This document shows positions 63,901-64,000 of a stretch of DNA of 64,000 nucleotides, piece by piece. The DNA comes from Monarcha castaneiventris obscurior. Its lineage: Eukaryota > Chordata > Aves > Passeriformes > Monarchidae. The notes below the pieces were generated by a model. It did not search any database. It was not told the DNA's origin and saw only the letters and a program-made list of their open reading frames with translations. Positions within the stretch are counted from its first letter, which is position 1; every line of letters starts with the position of its first letter. The stretch lies in NCBI GenBank assembly GCA_026261815.1, contig JAMPIT010000230.1, positions 34,804,501-34,868,500 on the forward strand, in the 5' to 3' direction. The position numbers and the translations under genes are program-made.

Positions 63901-64000
63901 TTTGCTTTTCTTTCTCTGCCAGAAGCTCCTGATGATTCTGATATCAGTGTCCAGCAGTGCAGCAGTTCTTTTGACTGAAGCTAAGTACCAGGGGTATGTG
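60980..64000. other. Unique AT-rich DNA, no recognised gene
   Basis: Single-copy AT-rich DNA with an A/C-rich strip at 61787-61848. A plus-strand frame (63486-63719, 77 codons, acidic, ending in a His/Asp-rich tail) follows a CCCACACAG acceptor-like site but has no recognisable domain. No other feature is visible up to the window end. Confidence 0.6.
61787..61848. repeat. A/C-rich low-complexity tract
   Basis: Poly-A, CAAA and CCCC blocks with almost no G or T on the plus strand, similar in composition to the tract at 37498. No function is visible. Confidence 0.8.

Noticed and set aside
1..64000. CRISPR array, tRNA, rRNA or bacterial operon
   Set aside because: No regularly spaced identical repeats, no cloverleaf or TTCGA-type box recognised, and composition and repeats are those of a bird nuclear genome.

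Overview
The window looks like nuclear DNA from a bird, most likely a songbird. The background is AT-rich. The recognisable elements are the usual avian ones: CR1 LINE fragments, ERVL-type solo LTRs, and short tetra- and pentanucleotide arrays. I see no prokaryotic features, no rRNA or tRNA, no CRISPR array and no operon structure. I also find no protein-coding gene that I can recognise. The longest open frames (about 110 to 145 codons) occur on both strands, overlap one another, and match nothing I know. The most economical reading is an intergenic gene desert or the inside of a very large intron.

Layout: 1-4.9 kb is unique AT-rich DNA with one TTGTG array and a 26-bp tandem duplication. A young-looking CR1 3' end (minus strand) lies at 4.97-5.51 kb. 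From 5.5 to 8.9 kb there is unique DNA with a 66-bp TTTGG array. A well-preserved ERVL-type LTR (minus strand) lies at about 8.9-9.4 kb. From 9.4 to 25.4 kb there is unique DNA holding a possible degraded CR1 piece (14.3 kb), a long GAAG array (20.3 kb) and a very short CR1 tail (21.2 kb). A compact CpG-rich, promoter-like block at about 25.45-25.97 kb is best read as another solo LTR, on the plus strand. From 26 to 33.1 kb the DNA is AT-rich with candidate conserved noncoding patches. A second ERVL-type LTR (minus strand) lies at about 33.15-33.6 kb. From 33.6 to 48.3 kb there is unique DNA with homeodomain- and octamer-like motif clusters. About 48.35-50.27 kb is an old, heavily mutated, long CR1 copy (minus strand). 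From 50.3 to 60.6 kb there is unique DNA including an exon-like interval at 55.3 kb. A CR1 fragment (minus strand) lies at 60.62-60.98 kb, and the rest to 64 kb is unique.

Nothing here works as a gene set. Three things deserve a second look. First, the CpG-rich block at 25.5 kb stands out sharply from its surroundings. Second, six of the seven dispersed elements I can orient lie on the minus strand, as expected inside a long plus-strand intron. Third, there are a few exon-like or conserved-element-like stretches. I did not find a clear new biological system. Family names come from remembered consensus patterns read by eye, not from a search, so boundaries are approximate.
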